A stretch of 64,000 nucleotides of DNA from Croceifilum oryzae. Its GTDB lineage: Bacteria > Bacillota > Bacilli > Thermoactinomycetales > Thermoactinomycetaceae. Positions 1 to 8,549 of the stretch are shown piece by piece; position 1 is the first letter of the stretch, and every line of letters starts with the position of its first letter. Under the pieces are notes generated by a model. It was not told where the DNA came from and searched no databases. It saw only the letters and a program-made list of their open reading frames with translations. Where the stretch lies: NCBI RefSeq assembly GCF_030814315.1, contig NZ_JAUSUV010000007.1, positions 1-64,000 of the forward strand. The letters run 5' to 3'. The position numbers and the translations under genes are program-made.

Positions 1-93
1 CACTCGTTCCCATCCCGAACACGACCGTTAAGCCCTCCAGCGCCGATGGTACTTGGACCGCAGGGTCCTGGAAGAGTAGGACGTCGCCAGGCA
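1..93 (+). rRNA. rrf: 5S ribosomal RNA, 3' part (window starts inside it)
   Basis: The first 93 bases read as the 3' three-quarters of a bacterial 5S rRNA: the CCCATCCCGAACACG loop, the CGCCGATGGTA segment and the closing GTAGGACGTCGCCAGGC. The 5' end lies before the window. A Rho-independent terminator follows at once, so this is the end of an rRNA operon. Confidence 0.93.
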
Positions 94-98
94 TACAT

Positions 99-144
99 AA
101 TAAAACAAAGCATCCAGCTTATAGTTGGATGCTTTGTTTTATTA
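99..144 (+). terminator. rRNA operon terminator
   Basis: Long inverted repeat with arms AATAAAACAAAGCATCCA and its complement around a short loop, the second arm being T-rich. It lies six bases after 5S rRNA and ends the operon. Confidence 0.9.
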
Positions 145-881
145 TGTAAAGAACGATAAACATAGGTCCCCATATAAACGTATTTTATGATGCTGAATAA
201 AGTAACGAAAAACAGTTTGTTGCTATTGCTCGGTAGATTTTTTTCCTAATGAGGGGGCTAGAGATCTATACGCGTAAAGAGACTGGATCTTATCGGATTC
301 TAAAACAAACAAATTGCATGGTAGTGAATAAAGTAGGGAAGTTCTGAGCGACTAGGATAGTGTTATTCTAAAAGTTATTTTCATGATTGAAACATTCTAC
401 TTAAGCTCAAGATTTGTAGTGTCATATAGCTGACTTGTGGCCTGTGGGAAAATGAAGGTTTGTATATAATTAGATGTTTTATTCGATTACTAGCTTATAA
501 CGAAAACAATAGCTTGCTGCAGTCGTTTTTCTATCTTCTATAGTGCTTTACATATCGAATGTAGGATTAACTCAGTCAGAATCGCAAGCAAGACGTTCCT
601 AATGATCCGTTCAGTGAAAAAGATATGGAGTTCTCTAGATAACTAGGATGTTGGCTTAGAAGCGGCTATGATTGATGATATGCTATTAACAAGCCGGTTT
701 TTAGATGAGCTCTCTTGAGATAGTATGGTTGGTATGTTAATTCAGTTTTTGTAATTTCGATAAAGTAAATTAAGGACGTTGGAAGTGCTGAAAACCCTTA
801 ATTCATCTTACTGACGACATAGTAGAAGGACTCTCGGATAACTCGGATCCTGCATTTTTATATAAAAATTTCTATTTCTTG
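145..881. other. gene-free AT-rich stretch between rRNA operon and tRNA cluster
   Basis: No reading frame of useful length with a ribosome binding site is visible on either strand, and I see no convincing homology. It is simply the spacer before the tRNA promoter. Confidence 0.5.
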
Positions 882-910
882 TTGACATTATCCTTAAATC
901 GCAGTACTAT
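882..910 (+). promoter_or_regulatory. sigma-A-type promoter of the tRNA cluster
   Basis: TTGACA at 882-887, a 17-base spacer and TACTAT at 905-910, about 65 bases before the first tRNA. It is a near-consensus -35 with an acceptable -10 and probably transcribes the six tRNAs that end at the terminator near 1600. Confidence 0.7.
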
Positions 911-977
911 ATTATTTGTGAGTTGTTACTGGATTTCAATCAGAGCACAACAAACAGTTAAGATGAATATGATATTT

Positions 978-1071
978 GGAGAGATGTCCGAGTTGGTCGA
1001 AGGAGCACGATTGGAAATCGTGTAGGCGGGCAAAACCTGTCTCGAGGGTTCGAATCCCTCTCTCTCCGCCA
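978..1071 (+). tRNA. tRNA-Ser (GGA)
   Basis: 94 bases with a long variable arm typical of serine tRNA, anticodon GGA in the context GATTGGAAATC, acceptor GGAGAGA paired with TCTCTCC, and an encoded CCA end. Confidence 0.95.
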
Positions 1072-1074
1072 GAT

Positions 1075-1150
<76 letters not shown>

Positions 1151-1160
1151 TAAGAAATGT

Positions 1161-1233
1161 GCTGGCATAGCTCAATTGGTAGAGCACCTGACTTGTAATC
1201 AGGGGGTTGTGGGTTCAAGTCCTATTGCCAGCA
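1161..1233 (+). tRNA. tRNA-Thr (TGT), first copy
   Basis: Acceptor GCTGGCA paired with TGCCAGC, anticodon TGT in ACTTGTAAT. CCA is not encoded. It is identical to the copy at 1316. Confidence 0.95.
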
Positions 1234-1315
1234 TCCTTTATAAGATTGTAGTAAACAGTAAGTGAAATGCACTTGTGTGGTGAAGTAATTTCAGCTCAAT
1301 CACCATTAATAATGC

Positions 1316-1388
1316 GCTGGCATAGCTCAATTGGTAGAGCACCTGACTTGTAATCAGGGGGTTGTGGGTTCAAGTCCTATTGCCAGCA
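1316..1388 (+). tRNA. tRNA-Thr (TGT), second copy
   Basis: Base-for-base duplicate of the tRNA-Thr at 1161 with different flanks, so a recent tandem gene duplication inside the cluster. CCA is not encoded. Confidence 0.95.
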
Positions 1389-1395
1389 TTTTCGT

Positions 1396-1469
1396 AGGGG
1401 TGTAGTTTAGTGGTAGAACAGGAGTCTCCAAAACTTCTAGTGTGGGTTCGATTCCTACCACCCCTGCCA
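1396..1469 (+). tRNA. tRNA-Trp (CCA)
   Basis: Acceptor AGGGGTG paired with CACCCCT, anticodon CCA in GTCTCCAAAAC, encoded CCA end. Confidence 0.95.
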
Positions 1470-1479
1470 TTTTTTATTT

Positions 1480-1553
<74 letters not shown>

Positions 1554-1556
1554 AAT

Positions 1557-1604
1557 ATAAAAAGCTTGCTTGTGGCTTTCAAAAAGTCGCAAACAAGCTT
1601 TTTT
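1557..1604 (+). terminator. tRNA-cluster terminator
   Basis: AAAAAGCTTGCTTGTG arm pairs with CGCAAACAAGCTTTTTT, ending in a T-run. It also lies just past the stop of the converging lipoprotein gene and can serve both strands. Confidence 0.85.
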
Positions 1605-1609
1605 ATTGT

Positions 1610-2230
1610 TTATACGGATAATACTTTCTGATATGAGGCGTTTAGTTTTGCTACCTGTTCTTGAAATAATGATACCAACTGATCAATTTCTGTAACTAAT
1701 TGATCAGAGTTGTCAGTAGGAAGAGGATTACTCTTGATAATGGCTTGGATTGCCTCTGATTGATTTTGAAGGAGTTGTTCGTATTTTGTTGCAATGGATA
1801 ACTCCGTCTGGATACTTGTTTCAAAATCAGTAAGGAATTGCTGAGCAGGTTTTTGAATAGAAGGATCTTTTAATGTAGTTGCTTGTTGTTTGACCTGTTG
1901 GAATTTCTCTTTGACGCTTTCTACTGCTTTTTTATATTCCGTAATTTGAGATTTGGCCTGATTCACTTTAGGGATCATATTTTGCTCTAGATCTGTTACT
2001 TTTTGATTGGATATGGTTTTTAGTTTTGCCTCCTCTACCGATGCAGCCATTTTTTGAAGCAACATATCATTTTGATTTTCTTGTTGGATCATTTCATTCA
2101 TACTCGAAACAATCGGCTGTATAGAAGATTCCCTTTTCATTACCTCTTGGGCAGATTGGCTCATTTTACAGCTGGTCGCTGTGATAAGAATGATACTAAA
2201 AATGAGTAAAAGGAGAAGATATTTTTTCAA
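1610..2230 (-). CDS. YkyA-family cell-wall-associated lipoprotein
   Basis: A 206-residue lipoprotein. Residues 1-21 form a lipoprotein signal peptide (MKKY, a leucine-rich core, then the lipobox TATSC with Cys at about 21). The rest is Glu/Gln/Lys-rich and predicted all-helical with heptad-like spacing (about 70-190), as in the YkyA/PF10368 family of Gram-positive putative cell-wall-binding lipoproteins. Its role in that family is poorly known; an envelope-associated function outside the membrane is likely. It converges on the tRNA cluster and has no operon partner. The ATG lies after a GGGACTGA-like ribosome binding site. Family call is from residue pattern and length. Confidence 0.75.
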   Translation of the reverse strand: MKKYLLLLLIFSIILITATSCKMSQSAQEVMKRESSIQPIVSSMNEMIQQENQNDMLLQKMAASVEEAKLKTISNQKVTDLEQNMIPKVNQAKSQITEYKKAVESVKEKFQQVKQQATTLKDPSIQKPAQQFLTDFETSIQTELSIATKYEQLLQNQSEAIQAIIKSNPLPTDNSDQLVTEIDQLVSLFQEQVAKLNASYQKVLSV

Positions 2231-2647
2231 TGTTATTCAGTCCCTTCTATATAATTTGTACTAAGCCTGTTGGGTGATTAGATATTAGATGTAAGATAGG
2301 GGAAGCACCGATAAAAAATCCAAGGATAGCAATTTTTCTATGTAGTGTGTCGTCAGTAGCATGAGATGTTCTTAATCTACTTGTTACTGTGTCTTTCGTG
2401 CCTTCCTATCTACGTAGATGTGAATGGACTGTGCCTCTGTATAGGTTTTCTAATGGGATTCAGTACATTTGATTCACGGTGGAGTAATTCATCCAACAAG
2501 CTCGATTCTGTACAATCAATCAGAACATCTTATCTACGAGTATATGAGCGCAAATCGAATAGATTCCTTTTTTATGAATAAAAGTACAGAAAGATATTGC
2601 ATTGTGTTTTGTCATATGGTAAGATTATTTTCGTTGACAAGTTATAT
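2231..2647. other. spacer before the tRNA-Arg array
   Basis: About 400 bases without a credible gene. Short frames on the plus strand lack ribosome binding sites and family-like residues. A TTGACA just before the first tRNA-Arg is too close to its 5' end to be that gene's promoter. Confidence 0.45.
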
Positions 2648-2724
2648 GTGCCCTTAGCTCAGCTGGATAGAGTGTCTGACTACGGATCAGAAGGTCGAGG
2701 GTTCGAATCCTTCAGGGCACGCCA
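2648..2724 (+). tRNA. tRNA-Arg (ACG), copy A
   Basis: 77 bases, acceptor GTGCCCT paired with AGGGCAC, anticodon ACG in GACTACGGATC, encoded CCA. First of three tandem copies. Confidence 0.95.
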
Positions 2725-2763
2725 TTACTCTTTGAGTAGAGAGATTAAATTATATAATGAGAT

Positions 2764-2840
2764 GTGCCCTTAGCTCAGCTGGATAGAGTGTCTGACTACG
2801 GATCAGAAGGTCGAGAGTTCGAATCTTTCAGGGCACGCCA
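2764..2840 (+). tRNA. tRNA-Arg (ACG), copy B
   Basis: Same as copies A and C except for two paired substitutions in the T-stem (GAGAG with CTTTC instead of GAGGG with CCTTC), so pairing is kept. The tRNA fragment at 47724 carries the same two changes. Confidence 0.94.
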
Positions 2841-2882
2841 TTTACTCTCTTAGGGTAAGGAATTGAATAATGTAATTAAGAT

Positions 2883-2959
2883 GTGCCCTTAGCTCAGCTG
2901 GATAGAGTGTCTGACTACGGATCAGAAGGTCGAGGGTTCGAATCCTTCAGGGCACGCCA
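2883..2959 (+). tRNA. tRNA-Arg (ACG), copy C
   Basis: Identical to copy A over 77 bases. It is followed directly by a terminator and a GTGATC array that are both repeated at 47.78-47.98 kb, making this copy the likely left attachment side of an island. Confidence 0.95.
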
Positions 2960-2966
2960 AATGAAC

Positions 2967-3010
2967 GAAACCCCGCTTACGCCAGAAACCCTTGGTATAA
3001 GCGGGGTTTC
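2967..3010 (+). terminator. terminator after tRNA-Arg array
   Basis: Arms GAAACCCCGCTTA and TAAGCGGGGTTTC, 13 perfect base pairs. A near-identical copy is at 47781-47824. Confidence 0.88.
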
Positions 3011-3129
3011 GCTATGTATGTAGGCTTGTAGATGTTGTGAGAATAGACTGGATAATTCATATTATTTACCTACTTCTGGATAAATGTGCTATTTAGTGTT
3101 ATCTAATTCTATCTAATGTTATTAAGTGC

Positions 3130-3205
3130 GTGATCATTTTGTGATCGGGAGTGTGATCGAACCCGTGATCAATCGGTGATCGGTTTGGTGATCGGTTTGG
3201 TGATC
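3130..3205. repeat. seven helically phased GTGATC motifs (left copy)
   Basis: GTGATC begins at 3130, 3141, 3153, 3165, 3176, 3188 and 3200, so steps are 11, 12, 12, 11, 12, 12 bases, about one helical turn. The mixed 11/12 spacing breaks any reading frame, which argues for protein-binding DNA and against coding. Related arrays sit at 47605-47621 and 47930-47982. The rest of 3011-3438 holds no gene I can support. Confidence 0.75.
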
Positions 3206-3438
3206 ACTCGACGGTCAGTCAGAACGTCACATGGATAAAGAAGCCATAATTAGCCCTAATGTGGGTGTGAATCGAGGCTAAGTTTTGTCTGAAGTTTGTC
3301 TGTTTGAAGCTAATTAGAGCTACTATGAAGGAGCCTTTCATGGAAGAGATATCTGATAAAAGGAGTATTGTACATCTTAATAGTTGAATACTATAATGTA
3401 CGCATATCAATTATATGGAAAAGAAGGGTTAACACATC

Positions 3439-5169
3439 ATGGAAGGCTCATTTTTTAGTAGGTATAGAGGATATTCATGGAAATATCTTCGAAAGGATCT
3501 CCTCGCCGGAACGATTGTAGGTATCATTTCCCTCCCGCTGGCTATGTCTTTTGCCATTGCTTCGGGAGTGAAGCCTGAGTATGGAATTTATACTACGATT
3601 ATGGCGGGTGTGCTGATTTCACTGTTAGGTGGTTCGAGATTTCAAATTGGAGGCCCGACGGGGGCTTTTATTCCGATTCTCTTAGGGATTGTGCTCACAT
3701 ATGGATATGAAAACTTACTGCTTGCTGGCTTGCTAGCGGGAGTCATGCTGTGTTTGATGGGGATTTTTAAACTGGGTTCATTTATTAAATACATTCCACA
3801 ACCAGTTATCATCGGATTTACTGCAGGAATTGCGGTTATTATCTTCACAGGGCAAATTGCCGACTTTTTGGGTTTGACGGGAATGGAAAAGCATGAGCAA
3901 TTTATTGCAAATATCGCAGAAATCATTGATCATCTTGGCTCGATTAATCCATATAGTGTCACTACTGCTATGATTTGTTTGGGGATTATGTTGCTTACAA
4001 CAAAGCTATTTCCCCGAGTTCCAGGGTCATTAATCGGTTTAGTCGTTTCCACCGCCATAGCAATGTTATTTTTTTCAGACCATGTTCCTACAATCGGTAC
4101 TGTATTTGGTTCGATTCCGAATACTCTTCCATCATTCCACATGCCTGATATTACGTTAGAGCGAATTCAAATGTTGTTGGCTCCTGCTTTTGTGATTGCC
4201 ATCTTGGGTGGAATCGAGTCTCTGTTATCTGCTGTTGTGGCAGATGGAATGACACACACAAAGCATAATAGTAATCGTGAGTTGTTGGGTCAAGGGGTCG
4301 CAAACATTATCACGCCTATGATCGGTGGAATCCCAGCTACCGGCGCCATTGCTCGGACAGCCACTAATATTAAAAGTGGAGCTGTGTCCCCCATCTCGGG
4401 AGTGACTCATGGATTATTTGTTCTTTTGACGTTGCTATTACTGGCTCCTTACACAGCACATATTCCACTGGCAAGTATGACTCCTATCTTAATGGTAGTG
4501 GCTTGGAATATGAGTGAACGAAAACATTTTATACAAGTGCTAAAAACAAAAACAGGAGATTCCCTTGTATTACTAGCAACCTTTTTCCTCACTATTTTCA
4601 CAAGCCTGACTACAGCGGTCGGCATCGGGCTTCTTTTGTCCGTTCTTCTGTTTGCCAAGCGTATGAGTGCCATGCTTGTGATGAGTAAAGTGCTTCCTGA
4701 CCATAATAACAATCATGAAAAAGTGTTGCCCCATGTTGTCAATGCCACTCATGATTGTCCGCAAATTAGCATTTATACAGTTGAAGGTCCTATTTTCTTT
4801 GGAACGGCTCAGTCGTTTGAACAGAATGTTGCGAAAGCGATTTGCTGTAAACCGAAAATCTTCATTTTGCGTTTGAGACAAGTTCCTTTTATGGATGTAA
4901 CAGGGGAAGCATCTTTTCGGCTTTTTCTTCATTCATTACAAAAGCAAGGTGGCTTATTGTTAGTATCAGGAATGATCCCTTCCTTAAAAGAAACCTTTCA
5001 AAAAAATGGATTGGTCCACGAAATTGGAAGCAAACATTTCTTTGATCATACAGGAAAAGCCATTGATTATGCGTTAGAGAAAATCGAGATGAACAAATGT
5101 ATCGGGTGTAAGCATTTTGTTTTTCATGAATGCGTAAATTTCTCTCGCAAGAAAGAGAATGCATCGTAA
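3439..5169 (+). CDS. SulP-family anion transporter with STAS domain
   Basis: A 576-residue membrane protein that should carry an inorganic anion (sulfate, bicarbonate or similar) across the cytoplasmic membrane. Residues about 15-410 are rich in hydrophobic segments and contain the SulP landmarks DLLAGTIVGIISLPLAMSFA near 20-40 and the glycine-rich GGSRFQIGGPTGAF near 64-77. Residues about 435-545 form a STAS domain (QISIYTVEGPIFFGTA, then MDVTGEASF). The C-terminus adds a cysteine cluster (CIGCKHFVFHEC, about 555-566) not usual for the family, possibly metal-binding. It is a single-gene unit with its own terminator. Substrate cannot be told from sequence. The ribosome binding site, GAAGGGTTAAC, is ordinary. 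Confidence 0.9.
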   Translation: MEGSFFSRYRGYSWKYLRKDLLAGTIVGIISLPLAMSFAIASGVKPEYGIYTTIMAGVLISLLGGSRFQIGGPTGAFIPILLGIVLTYGYENLLLAGLLAGVMLCLMGIFKLGSFIKYIPQPVIIGFTAGIAVIIFTGQIADFLGLTGMEKHEQFIANIAEIIDHLGSINPYSVTTAMICLGIMLLTTKLFPRVPGSLIGLVVSTAIAMLFFSDHVPTIGTVFGSIPNTLPSFHMPDITLERIQMLLAPAFVIAILGGIESLLSAVVADGMTHTKHNSNRELLGQGVANIITPMIGGIPATGAIARTATNIKSGAVSPISGVTHGLFVLLTLLLLAPYTAHIPLASMTPILMVVAWNMSERKHFIQVLKTKTGDSLVLLATFFLTIFTSLTTAVGIGLLLSVLLFAKRMSAMLVMSKVLPDHNNNHEKVLPHVVNATHDCPQISIYTVEGPIFFGTAQSFEQNVAKAICCKPKIFILRLRQVPFMDVTGEASFRLFLHSLQKQGGLLLVSGMIPSLKETFQKNGLVHEIGSKHFFDHTGKAIDYALEKIEMNKCIGCKHFVFHECVNFSRKKENAS

Positions 5170-5213
5170 CCATTATAAAATTAATAAAATGGATAACTGA
5201 TATGCTCCCTTCC

Positions 5214-5247
5214 AGCCACGATTACATGGTAGTGATCGTGGTTGTTT
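5214..5247 (+). terminator. terminator after SulP gene
   Basis: AGCCACGAT pairs with ATCGTGGTT around a 12-base loop, followed by a T-rich tract. Confidence 0.75.
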
Positions 5248-5398
5248 TGCGTCTTAATCGATACAAGAGGAATTACTAATGTGCAAGAAATATAAAATGG
5301 AAGCCTATATTTAGTGGATAATATTCTGTTAAATCATATGGGCTTATTATTTAAAGAATTATATGATCATTCCATAAACTATTGAGGAGGTGATAGGA

Positions 5399-5536
5399 AT
5401 GAGTATCAAATTGATTGCAGGTCAACTGGTCCGTGAATGTTGCTTTACTCCAAAATGCCAAGGGATCTGTTATGTAGAAGACGGTGTTACTTACTGCACC
5501 CAATGCGATGGACAAGAAGGAAAGCCAATTAAGTAG
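5399..5536 (+). CDS. small cysteine-rich protein (45 residues)
   Basis: A short gene with a strong ribosome binding site (GAGGAGGTGATAGGA) before ATG 5399 and a terminator 14 bases after its stop. The 45 residues begin MSIKLIAGQLVREC and hold six cysteines in a zinc-ribbon-like order (CC, then CxxxC, and a late CTQC pair), which suggests a small metal-binding protein. I do not recognise a named family. It lies between SulP, whose tail also gains cysteines, and a gene of unknown function. Its ribosome binding site and spacing support expression. Confidence 0.7.
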   Translation: MSIKLIAGQLVRECCFTPKCQGICYVEDGVTYCTQCDGQEGKPIK

Positions 5537-5549
5537 AAATAAGTTTTCT

Positions 5550-5577
5550 AGCACCTGTGTTATGCAGGTGCTTTTTT
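5550..5577 (+). terminator. terminator after small Cys-rich gene
   Basis: AGCACCTG and CAGGTGCT arms, seven-base loop and a T6 run. Confidence 0.88.
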
Positions 5578-5613
5578 GCTATACTATTCTTACATCTGAT
5601 TTTGGGAGTGGTA

Positions 5614-6162
5614 ATGGTGATAGCTTCATATGAATCCTTTTTGAATGGACTAAAACCGTCTACGTATGTGAATCTGGACATCCTTTCTCAACCAGAGTTA
5701 ATTCCAGCATTGAGAGAATATCCATCTTGGAATGAGTGTGAGAATTTCTGGATGTTTTTTCGGTCAGAAAGCCAAAGAGAGCAGTTTCTAAGCAAGTATC
5801 TTAATGCGAATGATTCAGAGCAACATCGGCTCTTGGGAATAGAATTGGGTTTTCCTCCGAAGGCAGTGGACTTCTATGTAAAAATGGCTTCACAGTATGC
5901 AGCGAACCCAATCGGAACTGATAGGTGGTATTTTGCGAATAAGGTAGGAGTTCACTACCATGGTTATAACTTTGCTAGTCGTATTGATGATCTAGAGGAA
6001 AATATAAAGTGGCTATGGGAGACTTACCAAATTGTTGATGTAGCGGAAGTTCGTTTTAATAAAGAAAGTTATTCCATTCGCTATTTGAGCGATAGTGATT
6101 TACATAAAGCAGTAGAGGAAATCGTGCATGAGAGAGTACCAGTATTAGAAAGTGCGATTTGA
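5614..6162 (+). CDS. hypothetical protein, 182 residues
   Basis: I do not recognise this protein. I start it at ATG 5614 (MVIASYESFLNG) because a GGGAGTGG ribosome binding site sits just before it, and an upstream in-frame extension would run through the previous terminator. It is soluble, with no signal peptide or membrane segment, mildly acidic, and rich in Trp and Tyr in the middle (DRWYFANKVGVHYHGYNF, about 105-122). It stands alone between two terminators. Its base composition matches the host. Confidence 0.65.
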   Translation: MVIASYESFLNGLKPSTYVNLDILSQPELIPALREYPSWNECENFWMFFRSESQREQFLSKYLNANDSEQHRLLGIELGFPPKAVDFYVKMASQYAANPIGTDRWYFANKVGVHYHGYNFASRIDDLEENIKWLWETYQIVDVAEVRFNKESYSIRYLSDSDLHKAVEEIVHERVPVLESAI

Positions 6163-6208
6163 ACAAATAAGACCTCTGTGAATTTAAGACCTCTGTGAAT
6201 TCTAATAA

Positions 6209-6245
6209 AAGAGTAGCTGTGATTGTGATCACAGTTACTCTTTTT
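6209..6245. terminator. bidirectional terminator between hypothetical gene and integrase
   Basis: GAGTAGCTGTGA pairs with TCACAGTTACTC, flanked by A and T runs, so it can stop both converging genes. A 14-base direct repeat (GACCTCTGTGAATT, twice) lies just before it. Confidence 0.85.
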
Positions 6246-6260
6246 ATGTTATTGCTACTT

Positions 6261-7394
6261 CTAAGTTGCTGTCTGAAAGGCATTACTAAAGTTCTTTGCT
6301 GCATCTTCCTGAATACTTTTCATTACATGGCTGTATACATCCAGCGTTATGCTTGTCTTACTGTGTCCGAGTCGTTCTGATACCACCTTTGGATGTTCTC
6401 CTAGAGTCAGCATAATGGTGGCATGTGTATGCCTAGTGTCGTGAAAGCGGATGCGTGGTACTCCAGCCTTTTCTATCGTACTCCAGAAGTGTCGTCGGAG
6501 GTTACTAGGGCCTATAGGAGTGCCTTTTTTGGTACAAACGACTAGGTTGTTTTCTTTATAAGCTTGTCCAAGCCAGTTTTTGTTTCGTTTCTGTTCCCGC
6601 TGTCGCTTTTCGAGTGCGTCCACTATGTTTTCGGTAATAGCGATTGCTCTTCGGGAGGCTTTGGACTTGGGGTCTTCAAAAATGGTTCCTTCGCTGGTAC
6701 AGGACAATCCTTGTCGTATGCGAATCATCTTATTTTCTAAGTCGCAATCTTCCCACCGAAGTCCAAGTATCTCGCCCATCCGCATTCCCGTGTAAATGGC
6801 CAAGAGGTAAGCAATATGAAGGGGATGCTGTTCCGTATGTGTTAGAAAAATCTTAGCTTCTTCAATGGACCAAGTCTTTTGTTCCTTATGTGATATTTTT
6901 GGAGGACTGGTGATTTTTACAGGGTTGGAGCGGATCAGCTTCCATGATACCGCTTGATCGAGAGAGCTGGAGAGAATGACATGCATATGTTTTACGTATT
7001 CTGCGGAGAGTCCTTCTGCTGACTTTTTCGCATAGAAATTCTGGATGTGCATGGGAGTGAGTTTATCTAAAGGGATATTGCCTAACTCTGGAATGAGTTT
7101 GTTATCAATAATGTACTTATAGGAGTCGTATGTTTTCAGTCGTACTCGTTGCTTGGCGGTGCTTTCGATCCAATCCAGTAGGTAGGTTCCAAGTGTACAT
7201 TTGGTTGGTTCTACATACGTTCCCTTGGATACTTGATGGATGATTTGATTACATGCTTCCTCGGCTTCTTTCCTCGTTTTGAAACCTCGTCGTGTAGCTT
7301 GTCTCCTCACTCCGCGTTCATCGAGTCCGATATCAACTCGAAACATCCAAGTATGTCCTTCTCGTTTGCTTTCTTTTTTGAAAGATCCTTTCAC
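6261..7394 (-). CDS. int: phage-type tyrosine recombinase (integrase)
   Basis: A 377-residue site-specific recombinase that should integrate and excise the neighbouring element. Residues 1-60 are an AP2-like arm-binding region (YTWMFRVDIG-type, here HTWMFRVDIGLDERG), 65-150 the SAM-like core-binding domain, and 170-370 the catalytic domain with Arg in YTGMRMGEILGLRW, HDTRH in the second box and the nucleophilic Tyr in TLDVYSHV. Start is GTG after AGAGGTGATTTC. It is divergent from nothing nearby; the next gene upstream is the repressor in the same orientation. A perfect 14-base inverted repeat lies in its promoter region. Full length and apparently intact. Confidence 0.93.
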   Translation of the reverse strand: MKGSFKKESKREGHTWMFRVDIGLDERGVRRQATRRGFKTRKEAEEACNQIIHQVSKGTYVEPTKCTLGTYLLDWIESTAKQRVRLKTYDSYKYIIDNKLIPELGNIPLDKLTPMHIQNFYAKKSAEGLSAEYVKHMHVILSSSLDQAVSWKLIRSNPVKITSPPKISHKEQKTWSIEEAKIFLTHTEQHPLHIAYLLAIYTGMRMGEILGLRWEDCDLENKMIRIRQGLSCTSEGTIFEDPKSKASRRAIAITENIVDALEKRQREQKRNKNWLGQAYKENNLVVCTKKGTPIGPSNLRRHFWSTIEKAGVPRIRFHDTRHTHATIMLTLGEHPKVVSERLGHSKTSITLDVYSHVMKSIQEDAAKNFSNAFQTAT

Positions 7395-7416
7395 GAAATC
7401 ACCTCTAAAATAAATA

Positions 7417-7460
7417 TGATTAATTAGTCACATTATAAACTAATCATGACTAATTAATCA
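7417..7460. promoter_or_regulatory. 14-base inverted repeat upstream of integrase
   Basis: TGATTAATTAGTCA at 7417 and its exact complement TGACTAATTAATCA at 7447, 16 bases apart, about 25 bases before the integrase start. It may bind a repressor or excisionase that controls int. Confidence 0.6.
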
Positions 7461-7556
7461 ACTGTGAATAGAGGACACAAAAAAGTGTGACGTAATGGCC
7501 ACACCTTCAACAAAATGATCCACTCCTTATTTATCTATTTACTCACCCAAATGGAT

Positions 7557-8483
7557 TTAATCATTACCGTTCGGGTCAAACTCTACAGAAACGACTTTGG
7601 CTAACACCGAAAATGAATCATCTTGTGGCCGGATAAAAATAGGGGGGTATTTCGGATGATCGGCTGATAAAGTAATGGCTTGTTGTTCGTCCAAAAAAAC
7701 CCTACGAATCAGCATGTGATCCTGATGAATAACAGCATAGATCTTCCCCGATTCAATCGATCCATCGCTCTTAGATCCATCTTCTTCCTTTTCGATCAGC
7801 TTACAGAGAATTTTTGACCCTTTTCCTATATTTGAGCCCGACATACTATCGTCGTTCGTGATGATATAGATATATTCACCATGTGTTAGTTTTTCTGCAG
7901 GTGTCCACTCATAATCGACAGTATCGTGTAGCAGATCGACAACCTTTGTTCGGATCAAGGGTAATTTGGTATAGCTATCAATTGAGTGATCAATGCCTTT
8001 TTGTGGAACTCCCCAAACATTCCCGAAGTCTTGGAAGATGTCTTTGCGGGCAGCTGCCATGCGGTTGAAATAATGAAGAACAAAATCAAACTTTTTCTCA
8101 AAAGGGAGAGTGTTAATTTTTCCATAAATTGAATCCATTTCTTGAAACAACTCATCATCCTCTTGATCTTGATTGGCAAAAAAGAATGCAACCATTTTTG
8201 CGTAGTTATCGATATGCTGAAAAAAATGTTCCAGAACCTTTCTTGCTTCCGCAGGAGCTTTTTCTACATAACCTGCAAATGCAAGTTTGTCAGGATCCCC
8301 CCCTGTTACTTCCGCTAGTAATCGATTCACCTCATCGGATGCAGGATATTTTGGATTGTTCCTCAACTTGGATAGATAGGATCGATCAATTTTGATTCCC
8401 CGTTCGTTCATTCGATTGGCAATCTCGCTTAAGGATAAGCCACTCCTTCTTATATACTCATCGACTAACTCTGAATAGCTCAT
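7557..8483 (-). CDS. phage repressor with HTH and S24/LexA-like C-terminal domain
   Basis: A 308-residue repressor. Residues 5-70 form a helix-turn-helix of an unusual type (LSLSEIANRMNERGIKIDRS, then YLSKLRN), shared with the divergent gene at 8701. Residues about 195-305 look like an S24 peptidase domain: NDDSMSGSNIGKGS carries the nucleophile Ser, and HMLIRRVF aligns with the box that normally has the catalytic Lys (here Arg). Self-cleavage may therefore be lost or atypical. It should keep the satellite or prophage quiet. The intergenic region with the Cro-like gene holds palindromes and a promoter. Confidence 0.8.
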   Translation of the reverse strand: MSYSELVDEYIRRSGLSLSEIANRMNERGIKIDRSYLSKLRNNPKYPASDEVNRLLAEVTGGDPDKLAFAGYVEKAPAEARKVLEHFFQHIDNYAKMVAFFFANQDQEDDELFQEMDSIYGKINTLPFEKKFDFVLHYFNRMAAARKDIFQDFGNVWGVPQKGIDHSIDSYTKLPLIRTKVVDLLHDTVDYEWTPAEKLTHGEYIYIITNDDSMSGSNIGKGSKILCKLIEKEEDGSKSDGSIESGKIYAVIHQDHMLIRRVFLDEQQAITLSADHPKYPPIFIRPQDDSFSVLAKVVSVEFDPNGND

Positions 8484-8549
8484 TACACTTCCATCCTTAT
8501 TTAAAATGCTCCTAGTAGAAGCATCATTTTATAAACATAGTATCATGAT

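Noticed and set aside
2366-2657. Two overlapping short plus-strand ORFs before tRNA-Arg
   Set aside because: No ribosome binding site, one runs into the tRNA gene, and neither resembles a protein family.
3130-3205. GTGATC repeats read as a CRISPR array or as coding repeats
   Set aside because: Motif is only six bases, spacing 11-12 bases, no unique spacers of CRISPR size, and the spacing breaks any frame.
3642-5173. Several minus-strand ORFs opposite the SulP gene
   Set aside because: They are antisense shadows of the clearly coding SulP frame.
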